45,053 nt of DNA from Bacteroidales bacterium. Its GTDB lineage: Bacteria; Bacteroidota; Bacteroidia; Bacteroidales; F082. Positions 1 through 8,074 of this stretch are shown piece by piece. The notes below the pieces were generated by a model, which worked only from the letters and a program-made list of their open reading frames with translations, had not been told where the DNA came from and did no database searches. Each line of letters starts with the position of its first letter. Within the stretch, counting starts at the first letter, position 1. Location: the NCBI GenBank assembly GCA_017616735.1, contig JAFZXP010000058.1, positions 1 through 45,053 on the forward strand, given 5' to 3'. A program made the position numbers and the translations under genes.

Positions 1-2
1 AA

Positions 3-65
3 CACTATCAGAATTATGTCAAATGGTATCTTTATTTTAGGGCTGAAGCGTCCAAAAAAAGATAG
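3..65 (+). CDS. possible C-terminal end of a gene entering from the left
   Basis: The third forward frame is open from the window edge to a TAG at 63-65 and gives a plausible tail of about 20 residues ending EASKKR, directly before a terminator hairpin. Frame 1 is also open, to 69, so the frame is uncertain. The tail is too short to assign a family. The alternative is that this stretch is non-coding, for example the 3' end of an RNA gene. Confidence 0.25.
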   Translation, partial: HYQNYVKWYLYFRAEASKKR

Positions 66-109
66 GTAGCCAGGGCTATTTTGAGGAGCCCGCCACCTAT
101 CTTTTTTTT
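54..109. terminator. bidirectional intrinsic terminator
   Basis: An A-tract followed by GATAGGTAGC pairs with GCCACCTATC followed by a T-tract (one mismatch). An inner GGGCT/AGCCC stem extends the fold. With A's on one side and T's on the other it can end transcription from both directions: the minus-strand zinc-ribbon gene ending at 150 and anything arriving from the left edge. Confidence 0.8.
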
Positions 110-149
110 ACCTGTCACCAACTATTTTTGGCAACATTACCCTAAAAAA

Positions 150-938
150 TCAGTTCTTGGCGTTGTACTGGTCGATAATGTCTTGGTCAACCAAGATACG
201 GCCGCAGTACTCGCAAACGATGATTTTCTTGTGAATACGAATGTCGAGCTGGTGTTGTGGTGGAATCTTGTTGAAGCATCCGCCGCAGGCATCACGCTCG
301 ATTTTCACAACTGCCAAGCCGTTGCGGGCACTCTTACGGATGCGCTTGTATGCTGACAGCAGACGGTCTTCGATCAAAGATTCGCTTTCCTTTGACTTGG
401 CAACCAAGTCTTGCTCTTCTTTCTCGGTCTCTTCAACGATTGATTTGAGTTCAGACTGTTTTACCCCAAGGTCGTTTTTACGCTCTTCCAATTTGGCCTT
501 CGTTGCTTCCAAACCGTTCTTGATGTCTTCCATCTTGATGGTGGCATCCTTGATACGTTTCTCGCAAAGCTGAATTTCAAGTGACTGATATTCGGCTTCT
601 TTGGTCAGTGAATCGTATTCACGGCTGTTGCGGACGTTGTTCTGCTGCTCTTCATATTTCTTAATCAGAGCCTGTGTTTCTTTGATTTTAATCTTGTAGT
701 TGGTTACGTCGGTGTTGAATTTCTTCAGATCAGCCTCGTAATTGGCGATACGAGTCTCCAAACCAGCCACTTCGTCCTCGAGGTCCTGCACGGCTTCTGG
801 CAGCTCACCACGCACTATGCGAATTTTGTCAATCTTGGAATCAATCTGTTGCAAGGTGTAAAGTGCAACAAGTTTCTTTTCAACGGTAATTTCAATCTGT
901 TCTTCCTCGTTGAGTTTAAGTTCTTGAGTATCAGACAT
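150..938 (-). CDS. coiled-coil C4-type zinc-ribbon protein
   Basis: This 262-residue protein has a long charged coiled coil (about residues 20-200) and a C-terminal zinc ribbon with two Cys pairs, C218/C221 and C242/C245. That layout matches the zf-RING_7 (formerly DUF164) family, common in Bacteroidota and of uncertain role; a nucleic-acid or ribosome-linked function is often suggested. There is no signal peptide, so it should be cytoplasmic. It lies 18 bases downstream of the Nif3-like gene on the same strand, so the two are probably co-transcribed. A strong terminator lies 40 bases past its stop. Family assignment is firm; function is unknown. Confidence 0.88.
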   Translation of the reverse strand: MSDTQELKLNEEEQIEITVEKKLVALYTLQQIDSKIDKIRIVRGELPEAVQDLEDEVAGLETRIANYEADLKKFNTDVTNYKIKIKETQALIKKYEEQQNNVRNSREYDSLTKEAEYQSLEIQLCEKRIKDATIKMEDIKNGLEATKAKLEERKNDLGVKQSELKSIVEETEKEEQDLVAKSKESESLIEDRLLSAYKRIRKSARNGLAVVKIERDACGGCFNKIPPQHQLDIRIHKKIIVCEYCGRILVDQDIIDQYNAKN

Positions 939-956
939 TTATGTAAATTTTAATAT

Positions 957-1751
957 TTATACATAATAATTTATCGAGTTAGTTTTGACCCTCGAAATTG
1001 AAACTGCAAAGTTACAAAATTTTTTAATAATAGCATCAGCAATTAATTCTTTTGTAAATTGTTCTGTTTCATAGTGCCCCGCATCCACCAGCAAAAGCTT
1101 GCCATCGGCCTCAAAAAAGTCGTGATATTTAACATCTCCAGTGATGTAAGCATCTGCTTCACAACGCTTTACATTATCGAGCAAGAAAAATCCAGAGCCG
1201 CCGCAAACCGCCACTTTTTTAATTTTCTTACCTAAAAAATCGGAATGACGCAACGCGTCACATCCCAAATTATGCTTCACCATGGCCAGAAAACTTTTTT
1301 CGTCCATCTCTTTTTCAAGGCATCCGACCATACCGCCTCCGGTAATTACATTCTCCTCAACTTTTATAGGCTCGAGAATCTCCTGATTTATCAGGCCCAG
1401 CTTGTCGGCCAGCCATTTGCTGACGCCAAGATAGCTGTTATCCAGATTGGTATGCATGCAAGCGATGGCTATATCATGCCTGATGGCCTTCATTATCGTT
1501 CTTTCTATTGTATTTTCAGGCAAAAGATGCTTCAGCGGACGGTATATGATCGGATGATGGCTAACAACCAGATGATATCCGCCTTGTATAGCCTCATCTA
1601 TCACTTCTTCGGTCACATCCAATGTAATCAACGCCTTGTCAATCAACATATTGGCATCGCCAACAAGCAAACCCGCATTATCCCACGACTCTTGCCACTT
1701 GAGCGGTGCGATATCGGTTATGCATCCTACAATATCACTAACTTTATTCAT
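957..1751 (-). CDS. Nif3-like dinuclear metal centre protein (YbgI/DUF34 family)
   Basis: Metal-binding motifs of the NIF3 family are visible: SHHP (H65, H66), MHTNLD (H100, D104) and DAGHYETE (H226, E230). Members form hexameric rings with a two-metal site; the reaction is unsettled, and the old label GTP cyclohydrolase I type 2 is not well supported. At 264 residues this is the compact form close to E. coli YbgI. Many Bacteroidota homologues are around 360 residues because of a central inserted domain, which is absent here. It is the first gene of a two-gene unit with the zinc-ribbon gene and diverges from lpxK across a 70-base gap. Confidence 0.9.
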   Translation of the reverse strand: MNKVSDIVGCITDIAPLKWQESWDNAGLLVGDANMLIDKALITLDVTEEVIDEAIQGGYHLVVSHHPIIYRPLKHLLPENTIERTIMKAIRHDIAIACMHTNLDNSYLGVSKWLADKLGLINQEILEPIKVEENVITGGGMVGCLEKEMDEKSFLAMVKHNLGCDALRHSDFLGKKIKKVAVCGGSGFFLLDNVKRCEADAYITGDVKYHDFFEADGKLLLVDAGHYETEQFTKELIADAIIKKFCNFAVSISRVKTNSINYYV

Positions 1752-1761
1752 TTTCTGAAAT

Positions 1762-1795
1762 TTTGCGCTAAATTATAAAATATTTTGTATATTTG
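1762..1795 (+). promoter_or_regulatory. promoter of the lpxK-pnp-lpxH operon
   Basis: TTTG at 1762-1765 and TATATTTG at 1788-1795, 22 bases apart, match the Bacteroidota -33/-7 pattern. Transcription would start near 1798, leaving a leader of about 24 bases before the ATG at 1822. Confidence 0.65.
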
Positions 1796-1821
1796 TACGC
1801 TTAAATAATAAAATTCGGAAA

Positions 1822-2871
1822 ATGAGCAGATTGCTGGCACCTATTGCATGGATTTACGCTATAGTGTTGACTATAAGACATAAATTATACGATTGGGGAT
1901 TGTTGAAATCGGAAAAATTCGACATTCCCACAATATGCGTCGGTAACATAGCGCTTGGTGGAACCGGCAAAACACCTCACACCGAATATCTGATCCGTCT
2001 TCTGAAAGACAAAGTCAACGTTGCGGTTTTGAGTCGCGGATATGGCAGAAAGAGTAAAGGTTTTGTGCTTGCCGACGATAAAGCCACATACCAGCAGCTT
2101 GGCGACGAGCCAATGCAATATCACAGTAAATTCAGCGACATCGCAGTGGCTGTTGACGAAGACCGCTGCGAGGGCGTCCGCAGGTTAATGGACTTGGAAA
2201 AGCAGCCCGAAGTAATACTTTTAGATGACGCTTTTCAGCATAGGCGGATCAAGCCCGGCTTGAATATTTTGCTGACCGAGTATTACAACGTTTACAAAAA
2301 AGACATGTTGGTGCCAGCCGGACATCTGCGTGACGTAAAATCGGCGGCAAAAAGAGCCGATATAATAATCGTATCAAAATTGCCGACAGTTTTGTTGCCT
2401 TACGACAAACAGGAGTTGCTTGGAATAATCGATGCCGCGCCTACCCAAAAAGTGCTTTTCACTTCAATTGAATTCGATAAGATAACGCCAGCCAACGATA
2501 TGGCCAAGAGCATCGTGTTACAAGACGCAAAATCCATATACCTTTTCTGCGGCATAGCCAACCCATATCCACTTGAGGATTACCTGAAAAGGAAGTTCAA
2601 CACGATCATAACAAATTATTACAAAGATCATCACGATTACACCGGTCAAGACATCAATGTGATCTTGGACGGCTTTAACAACGTGATAGGCAAAAACAAG
2701 ATTGCCATAACAACCGAAAAAGATTTAATGCGTTTAAGCAATTCAGAGTTTATAAGAAAATTTGACAATATACCCTTGTTCACCATTCCGATTGAGGTGT
2801 ATTTCAACGACAAAGAAGAAAAAAATATATTTAACAATTTGATTTTGAATTATGTTGGAAAAAATTCTTGA
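1822..2871 (+). CDS. lpxK: tetraacyldisaccharide 4'-kinase LpxK
   Basis: LpxK phosphorylates the 4' position of the tetraacyl-disaccharide 1-phosphate intermediate to give lipid IVA, at the inner face of the cytoplasmic membrane. The 349-residue protein has the Walker A motif GGTGKTP (about residues 46-52), a hydrophobic N-terminal membrane-associated segment, and the downstream signature LDDAFQHR. Length is normal for the family. Its last 20 bases overlap the start of the purine nucleoside phosphorylase gene, so the two are translationally coupled. lpxH, another lipid A gene, lies third in the same unit. Confidence 0.95.
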   Translation: MSRLLAPIAWIYAIVLTIRHKLYDWGLLKSEKFDIPTICVGNIALGGTGKTPHTEYLIRLLKDKVNVAVLSRGYGRKSKGFVLADDKATYQQLGDEPMQYHSKFSDIAVAVDEDRCEGVRRLMDLEKQPEVILLDDAFQHRRIKPGLNILLTEYYNVYKKDMLVPAGHLRDVKSAAKRADIIIVSKLPTVLLPYDKQELLGIIDAAPTQKVLFTSIEFDKITPANDMAKSIVLQDAKSIYLFCGIANPYPLEDYLKRKFNTIITNYYKDHHDYTGQDINVILDGFNNVIGKNKIAITTEKDLMRLSNSEFIRKFDNIPLFTIPIEVYFNDKEEKNIFNNLILNYVGKNS

Positions 2872-3679
2872 AACAGTAGGTTTTATTAAATCGAAGGTAA
2901 ACGGTTTCGAGCCAGAGGTTGGCATAGTTTTGGGTTCAGGTTTGGGCGGTTTGGTTGATGCCATTGACATTCAATACACTATACCATACAAGGACATCCC
3001 TAATTTTCCGGTTTCAACAGTGCAGGGCCATGAAAGCAAATTGGTATTCGGCATTTTGAGCGGACGCAAGGTGGTGATGATGCAGGGGCGCTTCCATTAT
3101 TATGAGGGATACAGCACAAAAGAAGTAACATTCCCGATTCGCGTTCTTAAATATTTAGGAATCAAGCTGTTGATTCTTTCAAATGCCAGCGGCGGCGTTA
3201 ATCCTGCTTTCCGCGTCAGCGATATCATGATCATCACAGATCACATCAATCTGTTGCCCAACCCGTTAATTGGCAAGAACGACGACCGCATAGGAACCCG
3301 TTTCCCGGAACTGAGCGAGGCTTATAACAAAAACGCCATCGCCATGGCCGATAAAATTGCTAATGAACTGAATATCAAATTGCAACATGGTGTTTACGTA
3401 GGCGACACAGGCCCCACTTATGAAACACCTGCCGAGTACAACTATTACCGCGTTATCGGAGGCGATTGCGTCGGAATGTCAACAGTGCCAGAGGTTATAG
3501 TGGCCCGTCACTGCGGTTTGCCGGTTTTTGCCATGTCAGTTATCACCGACCTTGGCGGGAAAGACATTGCCGTTCAGGTTACACACGAAGAGGTAATCAA
3601 CGCAGCTAATGTGGCTGCTCCTAAAATGAGCGCCATACTCAAAGAAATGCTGAAACGTTTGGATGAGATTAAATTCTGA
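2852..3679 (+). CDS. punA: purine nucleoside phosphorylase (PNP-I, trimeric type)
   Basis: The enzyme cleaves purine nucleosides with phosphate to base and ribose 1-phosphate for purine salvage. Family signatures run in order: LGSGLGGL (about residues 27-34, phosphate loop), QGRFHYYEG, SNASGGVN, GPTYETPAEY and GMSTVPE. The length of 275 residues is normal for the trimeric mammalian-like class. The start lies inside the end of lpxK (20-base overlap) and the stop is 9 bases before lpxH. The pairing with lipid A genes is a recurring Bacteroidales arrangement as far as I recall and does not imply a shared pathway. Confidence 0.94.
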   Translation: MLEKILETVGFIKSKVNGFEPEVGIVLGSGLGGLVDAIDIQYTIPYKDIPNFPVSTVQGHESKLVFGILSGRKVVMMQGRFHYYEGYSTKEVTFPIRVLKYLGIKLLILSNASGGVNPAFRVSDIMIITDHINLLPNPLIGKNDDRIGTRFPELSEAYNKNAIAMADKIANELNIKLQHGVYVGDTGPTYETPAEYNYYRVIGGDCVGMSTVPEVIVARHCGLPVFAMSVITDLGGKDIAVQVTHEEVINAANVAAPKMSAILKEMLKRLDEIKF

Positions 3680-3688
3680 TAATCAACC

Positions 3689-4441
3689 ATGAAGAAGATA
3701 TATTTCGCCACAGATTTCCATCTCGGGGTGCCCACTTTGGAAGACAGCCAGAGACGTGAAAAAATGCTGCTCGAGTTCTTGGATTCAATCAAGGACGACT
3801 GCGAAGAGCTATTTCTGATGGGCGATTTGTTTGACTTCTGGTATGAGTATAAAACCGTAGTGCCGCGCGGACACGTACGCCTACTCGGAAAACTTGCCGA
3901 TTTCATCGACAGCGGCATCCCGGTTCATCTTTTTGCCGGTAACCACGATTTGTGGACATTCTCTTATCTACAGGAAGAAGTTGGAATTCAAGTGCATAGA
4001 GACCCCGTTGTGATGACGCTGAAAGGCAAAAAGTTCTTCATGGTTCACGGCGACGGACGAGGTCCTGGCGACAAGGGTTATAAATTTCTTAAGAGCGTAT
4101 TTGAGAATAGGTTTTTGCAGTGGTGTTTCCGTCACATTCACCCCGACTTCGGCATCAGAGTGGCGCTGAAATGGTCTCATAATCACAGGGTTAAAAAGCT
4201 CAGAAAAGAAGCTGAAGGCAATTACTACGCCGTGGTCGAGGAAACTCGTCTTTACAAATACGCACAAGAAGAAGCGCAGAAAGATCCTACGATTGATTTC
4301 TTCGTATTCGGCCACCAGCACAAGCCAATGCAGTATAAAACCGGTGAACACGCGCTGACAACCGTGGTCGGAAACTGGATTCGTGATTACACATACGCGG
4401 TGTTTGACGGCAACGAAATGGCATTGAGGCGTTATGTGTAG
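3689..4441 (+). CDS. lpxH: UDP-2,3-diacylglucosamine pyrophosphatase LpxH-type
   Basis: This calcineurin-like metallophosphoesterase has the full metal set of the LpxH group: DFH (D9, H11), GDLFDFW (D46), GNHD (N85, H86), HGDG (H120) and GHQH (H209, H211). LpxH hydrolyses UDP-2,3-diacylglucosamine to lipid X in lipid A synthesis. The protein is 250 residues, close to E. coli LpxH, and is third in the unit after lpxK. Another membrane-phospholipid phosphoesterase of the same superfamily is possible, but the residues and the lpxK neighbour favour LpxH. Confidence 0.88.
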   Translation: MKKIYFATDFHLGVPTLEDSQRREKMLLEFLDSIKDDCEELFLMGDLFDFWYEYKTVVPRGHVRLLGKLADFIDSGIPVHLFAGNHDLWTFSYLQEEVGIQVHRDPVVMTLKGKKFFMVHGDGRGPGDKGYKFLKSVFENRFLQWCFRHIHPDFGIRVALKWSHNHRVKKLRKEAEGNYYAVVEETRLYKYAQEEAQKDPTIDFFVFGHQHKPMQYKTGEHALTTVVGNWIRDYTYAVFDGNEMALRRYV

Positions 4442-4500
4442 TAATAAAGTTAAAAGTTGACAGTTGAAAGTTGACAGTTATATAGTATTGAAGTTTTGAA

Positions 4501-4581
4501 GACGGAAAACTATGCGAAGCAATCACGAATGTGAGACCTCAAGGGCTCACCCCTGAAGTGATGCTTGCATAGTTTGAAGTC
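4501..4581. repeat. 81-base palindromic element, copy 1
   Basis: The ends are imperfect terminal inverted repeats: GACGGAAAACTATGC at the left and GCATAGTTTGAAGTC at the right (common core GAC-n3-AAACTATGC). Inside, AAGCAATCAC pairs with GTGATGCTT and GTGAG pairs with CTCAC, so most of the element folds into one long interrupted hairpin. Copy 2 has the same length and ends but a different interior. Confidence 0.8.
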
Positions 4582-4635
4582 ATCTTGAATAGTTTAGAGT
4601 TTAAAGTTTAGAGTTTAGAGTAGTTGAAAAAGTAG

Positions 4636-4655
4636 AGACGGTCGGTCGACCGTCT
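4636..4655. repeat. short perfect hairpin in the repeat spacer
   Basis: AGACGGTC, a four-base loop, then GACCGTCT. It lies between the two 81-base elements and is not followed by a T-tract, so it reads more like a dispersed palindrome than a terminator. Confidence 0.6.
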
Positions 4656-4705
4656 AAAGTTGAAGAGTTTGATAGTGTATAAGTATTAAGTATTGAAATA
4701 TGAAA

Positions 4706-4786
4706 GACGAAAAACTATGCGAAAAATAGCAGGCATTGCGTTAGCTGAAAAAAATTAGCCTGCGGCTTTTTGCATAGTTTGGAGTC
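4706..4786. repeat. 81-base palindromic element, copy 2
   Basis: The left end GACGAAAAACTATGC and right end GCATAGTTTGGAGTC repeat the ends of copy 1. The interior differs: GCGAAAAATAGCAGGC pairs with GCCTGCGGCTTTTTGC. Length is again exactly 81 bases. Keeping the fold while changing the sequence suggests that structure, not sequence, is maintained. Confidence 0.8.
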
Positions 4787-4883
4787 GATGATAACAGTTA
4801 AAAGTTGAAAGTTTAGAGTGTAGAGTTTAGAGTAGTTGAAAAAGTTGACAGTTGAAAGTTTAGAGTTTTAAAATAGTTATAAT

Positions 4884-6248
4884 ATGGATAAAGTTAAAAA
4901 TTACATCAAAGAAAACGAACAGCGTTTTTTAGACGAGTTGTTCGGATTGATTAGAATTCCTTCAATCAGCTCAGAATCAGCACACAAACCTGATATGATC
5001 AAAGCTGCGGAATATTGGCGAGACAGCATCTTGAAGGCTGGCGCCGACAAAGCCGAAGTAATGCCAACAGAAGGCAACCCGATAGTTTACGGCGAAAAAA
5101 TCATCGACCCTAAGAAGCCAACAGTGTTGGTTTACGGCCACTACGACGTGATGCCAGTCGACCCGATTGAGTTGTGGCACACCGACCCATTTGAGCCAGT
5201 CATCAAAGACGGCAAGATCTGGGCTCGCGGCGCCGACGACGACAAAGGTCAGGCTTTCATGCACGCCAAAGCATTCGAAACAATGATGCAAACCGGCACC
5301 CTCCCCTGCAACGTCAAGTTTATGCTTGAAGGCGAAGAAGAAATCGGTTCAGGCAGCCTCTCAAAGTGGATTGAGCAGTACAAAGACCTTGTAAAAGCCG
5401 ATGTTATCCTGGTTTCCGACACCAGCATGATCAACCACGACACACCTTCAATCACTACAGGTTTGCGTGGCTTGGCATATTGGGAAGTTGAAGTTACAGG
5501 CCCGAACGCCGACCTGCATTCAGGATTGTTCGGAGGCGCTGTAGCCAACCCGTTGAACACCTTGTGCGAGATGGTGGCCGGCGTGATGGATAAAAACAAC
5601 CACATCACCATTCCTCATTTCTATGACGACGTTGTTGAGTCATCAGCAAAAGAACGCGAGATGCTCAACAAGGCACCTTACAACGAGGAAGAATTCAAGA
5701 AATCGTTGGGTGTCAAGGCTTTACGTGGCGAAGAAGGATATACTAAGATTGAACGCACAGGTATCCGTCCGACCTTCGATTTGTGCGGCATCTGGGGCGG
5801 TTACACAGGCGAAGGCTCTAAGACAGTGCTTCCATCGAAAGCATACGCCAAGATTTCATGCCGTTTGGTGCCTAACCAAGACCACGAGAAGATTGGCAAG
5901 CTGTTTAAGGAATATTTCGAGAGCATAGCTCCTGATTATGTGACAGTTAAGGTCACAACATTGCATGGCGGCGAGGCTTACGGATGCCCGATTGAGCTTC
6001 CGGCATATAAAGCTGCTGAGCAAGCATATCTCGACACCTACGGTAAGCTTCCTATCCCAATGCGCAGCGGCGGTTCAATCCCGATCATCGCTCGTTTTGA
6101 GAAGGTGCTGGGAATCAAGTCAATTTTGATGGGATTTGGACTTGGCGAAGACGCTATCCACTCACCTAACGAAAACTACAGATTGGATCACTTCTTCAAA
6201 GGAATTGAGACTATTGTGCAGTTCTACCAGCATTACGCTGGGAAATAG
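4884..6248 (+). CDS. M20 family dipeptidase / metallopeptidase
   Basis: A 454-residue di-zinc hydrolase of the M20 family (CNDP/PepV-like branch). Visible catalytic elements are YGHYDVMPVDP (H86, D88), RGADDDKGQ (bridging Asp about D119), EGEEEIGS (general base and metal Glu, residues 149-153), the metal Asp in VSDTSM, and IHSPNE near the C terminus. The middle third, starting at GLRGLAYWEVEV, is the lid/dimerisation domain. There is no signal peptide, so it probably cleaves dipeptides in the cytoplasm. It stands alone, between the repeat spacer and a terminator at 6335. Confidence 0.92.
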   Translation: MDKVKNYIKENEQRFLDELFGLIRIPSISSESAHKPDMIKAAEYWRDSILKAGADKAEVMPTEGNPIVYGEKIIDPKKPTVLVYGHYDVMPVDPIELWHTDPFEPVIKDGKIWARGADDDKGQAFMHAKAFETMMQTGTLPCNVKFMLEGEEEIGSGSLSKWIEQYKDLVKADVILVSDTSMINHDTPSITTGLRGLAYWEVEVTGPNADLHSGLFGGAVANPLNTLCEMVAGVMDKNNHITIPHFYDDVVESSAKEREMLNKAPYNEEEFKKSLGVKALRGEEGYTKIERTGIRPTFDLCGIWGGYTGEGSKTVLPSKAYAKISCRLVPNQDHEKIGKLFKEYFESIAPDYVTVKVTTLHGGEAYGCPIELPAYKAAEQAYLDTYGKLPIPMRSGGSIPIIARFEKVLGIKSILMGFGLGEDAIHSPNENYRLDHFFKGIETIVQFYQHYAGK

Positions 6249-6253
6249 TTTCT

Positions 6254-6280
6254 CGCAGATTTCGCAAAAAACGCAGAAAT
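6254..6280. repeat. CGCAGATTT-type simple repeat
   Basis: CGCAGATTTCGC followed by ACGCAGAAAT resembles the tandem CGCAGATTTCGCAGAT words found between genes in many Bacteroidota genomes. A GTTCGCTAAAGCGAAC hairpin follows at 6304-6319. Confidence 0.45.
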
Positions 6281-6334
6281 TATTGGACGCAGACATGGAT
6301 TTGGTTCGCTAAAGCGAACGGATAGCGCAGAAAT

Positions 6335-6367
6335 GAGACGAGGTTTGAGGACTTCGTCTCTTTCTTT
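6335..6367 (+). terminator. terminator of the dipeptidase gene
   Basis: GAGACGAGG pairs with CTTCGTCTC (one wobble pair), followed by TTTCTTT. It separates the dipeptidase gene from the convergent envelope operon. Confidence 0.75.
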
Positions 6368-6370
6368 CAT

Positions 6371-7579
6371 TTAAAATGCCACTCCAACCCCCACATTCCA
6401 GGTAAAAGCAGACTTTTCAAACCCAAAAGAAGTATTAGTTTCACTGTAATATTTTATTCCAGCACCAAAATCAAAGTATGCACAAGCACCATTATAGTTT
6501 TTGTCTCCTAAATAACACTTATATCCCACTACTAAGGACATGCCTTTATAATAATCCAAATCAAATCTTTCTTCTTTTTCCTGATCCATTTCACTAGAAG
6601 AAACGCCATGTCCATAAACTTCATGATAAACATATTCTTCATATTTAGGATGATCATAGTTATAATAACCATAAGTACCCTCTGAGCGCATATAATCATT
6701 ATATCTATCTTCATAATCATCATAATAATGATCTATGACAAATAATTCATTAACACCATAATTAGCACTGAGATAAAAACCTTTGAATACAAAAATATTA
6801 ATACCCACAGAATATACAATTTTCCTTTTAGTAAAATCACAAGGATTGCCATCATAACCGGAAATAGCATTAAACTTTTTTCTTGAGAAGCCCACGGCAA
6901 TGTGTGGTTCTATTCCGAATCGACCACCAAATCGACCAGAAAAAGCAAGACCAATTATATTACAACCGCCATATGCTATACCATTACCTAATGAGAATGA
7001 AAAATATTGATTAAAGCCTCTAGAAATAAAACTATCGTTAGCCATTTTTTCTTCCTTTTCCTTTGCTTTTTTCATTTTATTAATTCGCTCATTATATTGA
7101 GTCATCTCATTATAATAATTATTGTCAATACAATCCCAATTTCTTGGCAAATCATAAAACTTTGCAGATTTATCAGCATAAATACTCATTTGTATTAGCA
7201 CGTAGGTCTTATATTGAATAATATTTCTATCACTCTCAATTAGCAATGGATCGGTTTGACATGTGATTTTGATTTGCCGGTTGGTGAATCTCATAGCGGC
7301 ATCAAGACCACCGTTCTCAATATTTGCAATATCCTGTGCACTTATAGTCACAGAGCCAAGCTCATACTGCCCTTTTACAACTGCATCAGCAAAAGCTTTT
7401 CTTCTAGCTTCTTCTTGAGTTGTGCCATTCCCCTCACCATATACAAAAATATACTTACCACTTTCAGGAGCTTGAATCGCATTTTTAGCCCAATATGGTT
7501 TGGGAACTTGTGCATTCACCGGTTCTTGTGTAACAAATACTAAACAGATTATAGTTATTAGCTTCAAAATTCTTTCCAT
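6371..7579 (-). CDS. secreted protein: LPP20/FlgT-N-like domain plus outer-membrane barrel
   Basis: A 402-residue protein with an N-terminal signal peptide ending near VNAQ (about residues 19-24). Residues about 45-150 contain GEGNGTTQEEARRKAFADAV, an alternating Ala-rich helix pattern like that of LPP20/FlgT N-terminal domains. From about residue 190 the protein is rich in Gly, Tyr and Phe with amphipathic strands and ends GVGVAF, with a terminal Phe typical of outer-membrane barrels. It is third in a unit with two upstream genes that carry the same N-terminal pattern (gap 2 bases). No specific function can be given. Confidence 0.7.
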   Translation of the reverse strand: MERILKLITIICLVFVTQEPVNAQVPKPYWAKNAIQAPESGKYIFVYGEGNGTTQEEARRKAFADAVVKGQYELGSVTISAQDIANIENGGLDAAMRFTNRQIKITCQTDPLLIESDRNIIQYKTYVLIQMSIYADKSAKFYDLPRNWDCIDNNYYNEMTQYNERINKMKKAKEKEEKMANDSFISRGFNQYFSFSLGNGIAYGGCNIIGLAFSGRFGGRFGIEPHIAVGFSRKKFNAISGYDGNPCDFTKRKIVYSVGINIFVFKGFYLSANYGVNELFVIDHYYDDYEDRYNDYMRSEGTYGYYNYDHPKYEEYVYHEVYGHGVSSSEMDQEKEERFDLDYYKGMSLVVGYKCYLGDKNYNGACAYFDFGAGIKYYSETNTSFGFEKSAFTWNVGVGVAF

Positions 7580-7581
7580 AT

Positions 7582-8013
7582 TTATTCTATTTCTTGTTGT
7601 GTTTCACAGTCAAATGTCTTGAAATCTGGTACAGGATATGCTCGTTTAGCGACTTGTCCCAAGACATAAACTGTAATCAAGTTGTCACTTCTAACATAAC
7701 GGTCAGTGTATTTGCAAACAATATTTATTGGGATTTTGTAATAATGAGAGATTGTCGCAATATTTGAATTGTTTGCAAGAGAATCAATTTTTGAGACATC
7801 AACCGGTATTCCTTTTGCCAATACACTTTCATAAACAAGGTTTGCCACAGCCTTTTTCTCTGCCGATTCTTCATTGCGTCCTTTTCCAATCCCCACTCTG
7901 TAATAATAATTTTCGGATTGTGCTGGAGTTTGTTTTATCCAGTCGGGACGATTTTTTTGAGCAGTTAATGGAAATGACAGAAAAATCCACAGAAGCAATA
8001 AGTAATATCTCAT
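7582..8013 (-). CDS. small secreted LPP20/FlgT-N-like protein
   Basis: A 143-residue protein with a short signal peptide (residues 1-18, ending LTAQ). Its body is mainly one domain that contains YRVGIGKGRNEESAEKKAVA, the same pattern as in its two neighbours. It lies 2 bases upstream of the barrel-bearing gene and 61 bases downstream of the lipoprotein gene. It may be a periplasmic partner of these two; that is inference from position and shared domain only. Confidence 0.65.
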   Translation of the reverse strand: MRYYLLLLWIFLSFPLTAQKNRPDWIKQTPAQSENYYYRVGIGKGRNEESAEKKAVANLVYESVLAKGIPVDVSKIDSLANNSNIATISHYYKIPINIVCKYTDRYVRSDNLITVYVLGQVAKRAYPVPDFKTFDCETQQEIE

Positions 8014-8074
8014 AATCTAATTAAGAAGTAAGTAATGCGACAGATTATATCTATCGCATTACTTCCAATAAGCT

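Larger units (their letters stand above)
4442..4883. repeat. gene-free repeat-rich spacer between lpxH and the dipeptidase gene
   Basis: No plausible gene lies in these 442 bases. They hold runs of short related words (AGTTGAAAGTTGACAGTT, GTTTAGAGTTTAGAGT) near 4450-4480, 4590-4625 and 4797-4870. They also hold two 81-base palindromic elements (4501-4581 and 4706-4786) and a perfect 20-base hairpin (4636-4655). The same TTGAAAGTT words, in reverse complement, reappear at 29694-29740 and inside tilS near 14125-14147, so this is a dispersed repeat family. Confidence 0.85.

Noticed and set aside
4501-4786. The two 81-base palindromes as integron attC sites
   Set aside because: The ends AAACTATGC/GCATAGTTT do not fit the RYYYAAC and GTTRRRY core sites, and no gene cassette or integrase lies nearby.
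4442-4883. The repeat-rich spacer as a CRISPR array
   Set aside because: Repeats are short, imperfect and irregularly spaced, without uniform spacers, and no cas gene is in the window.
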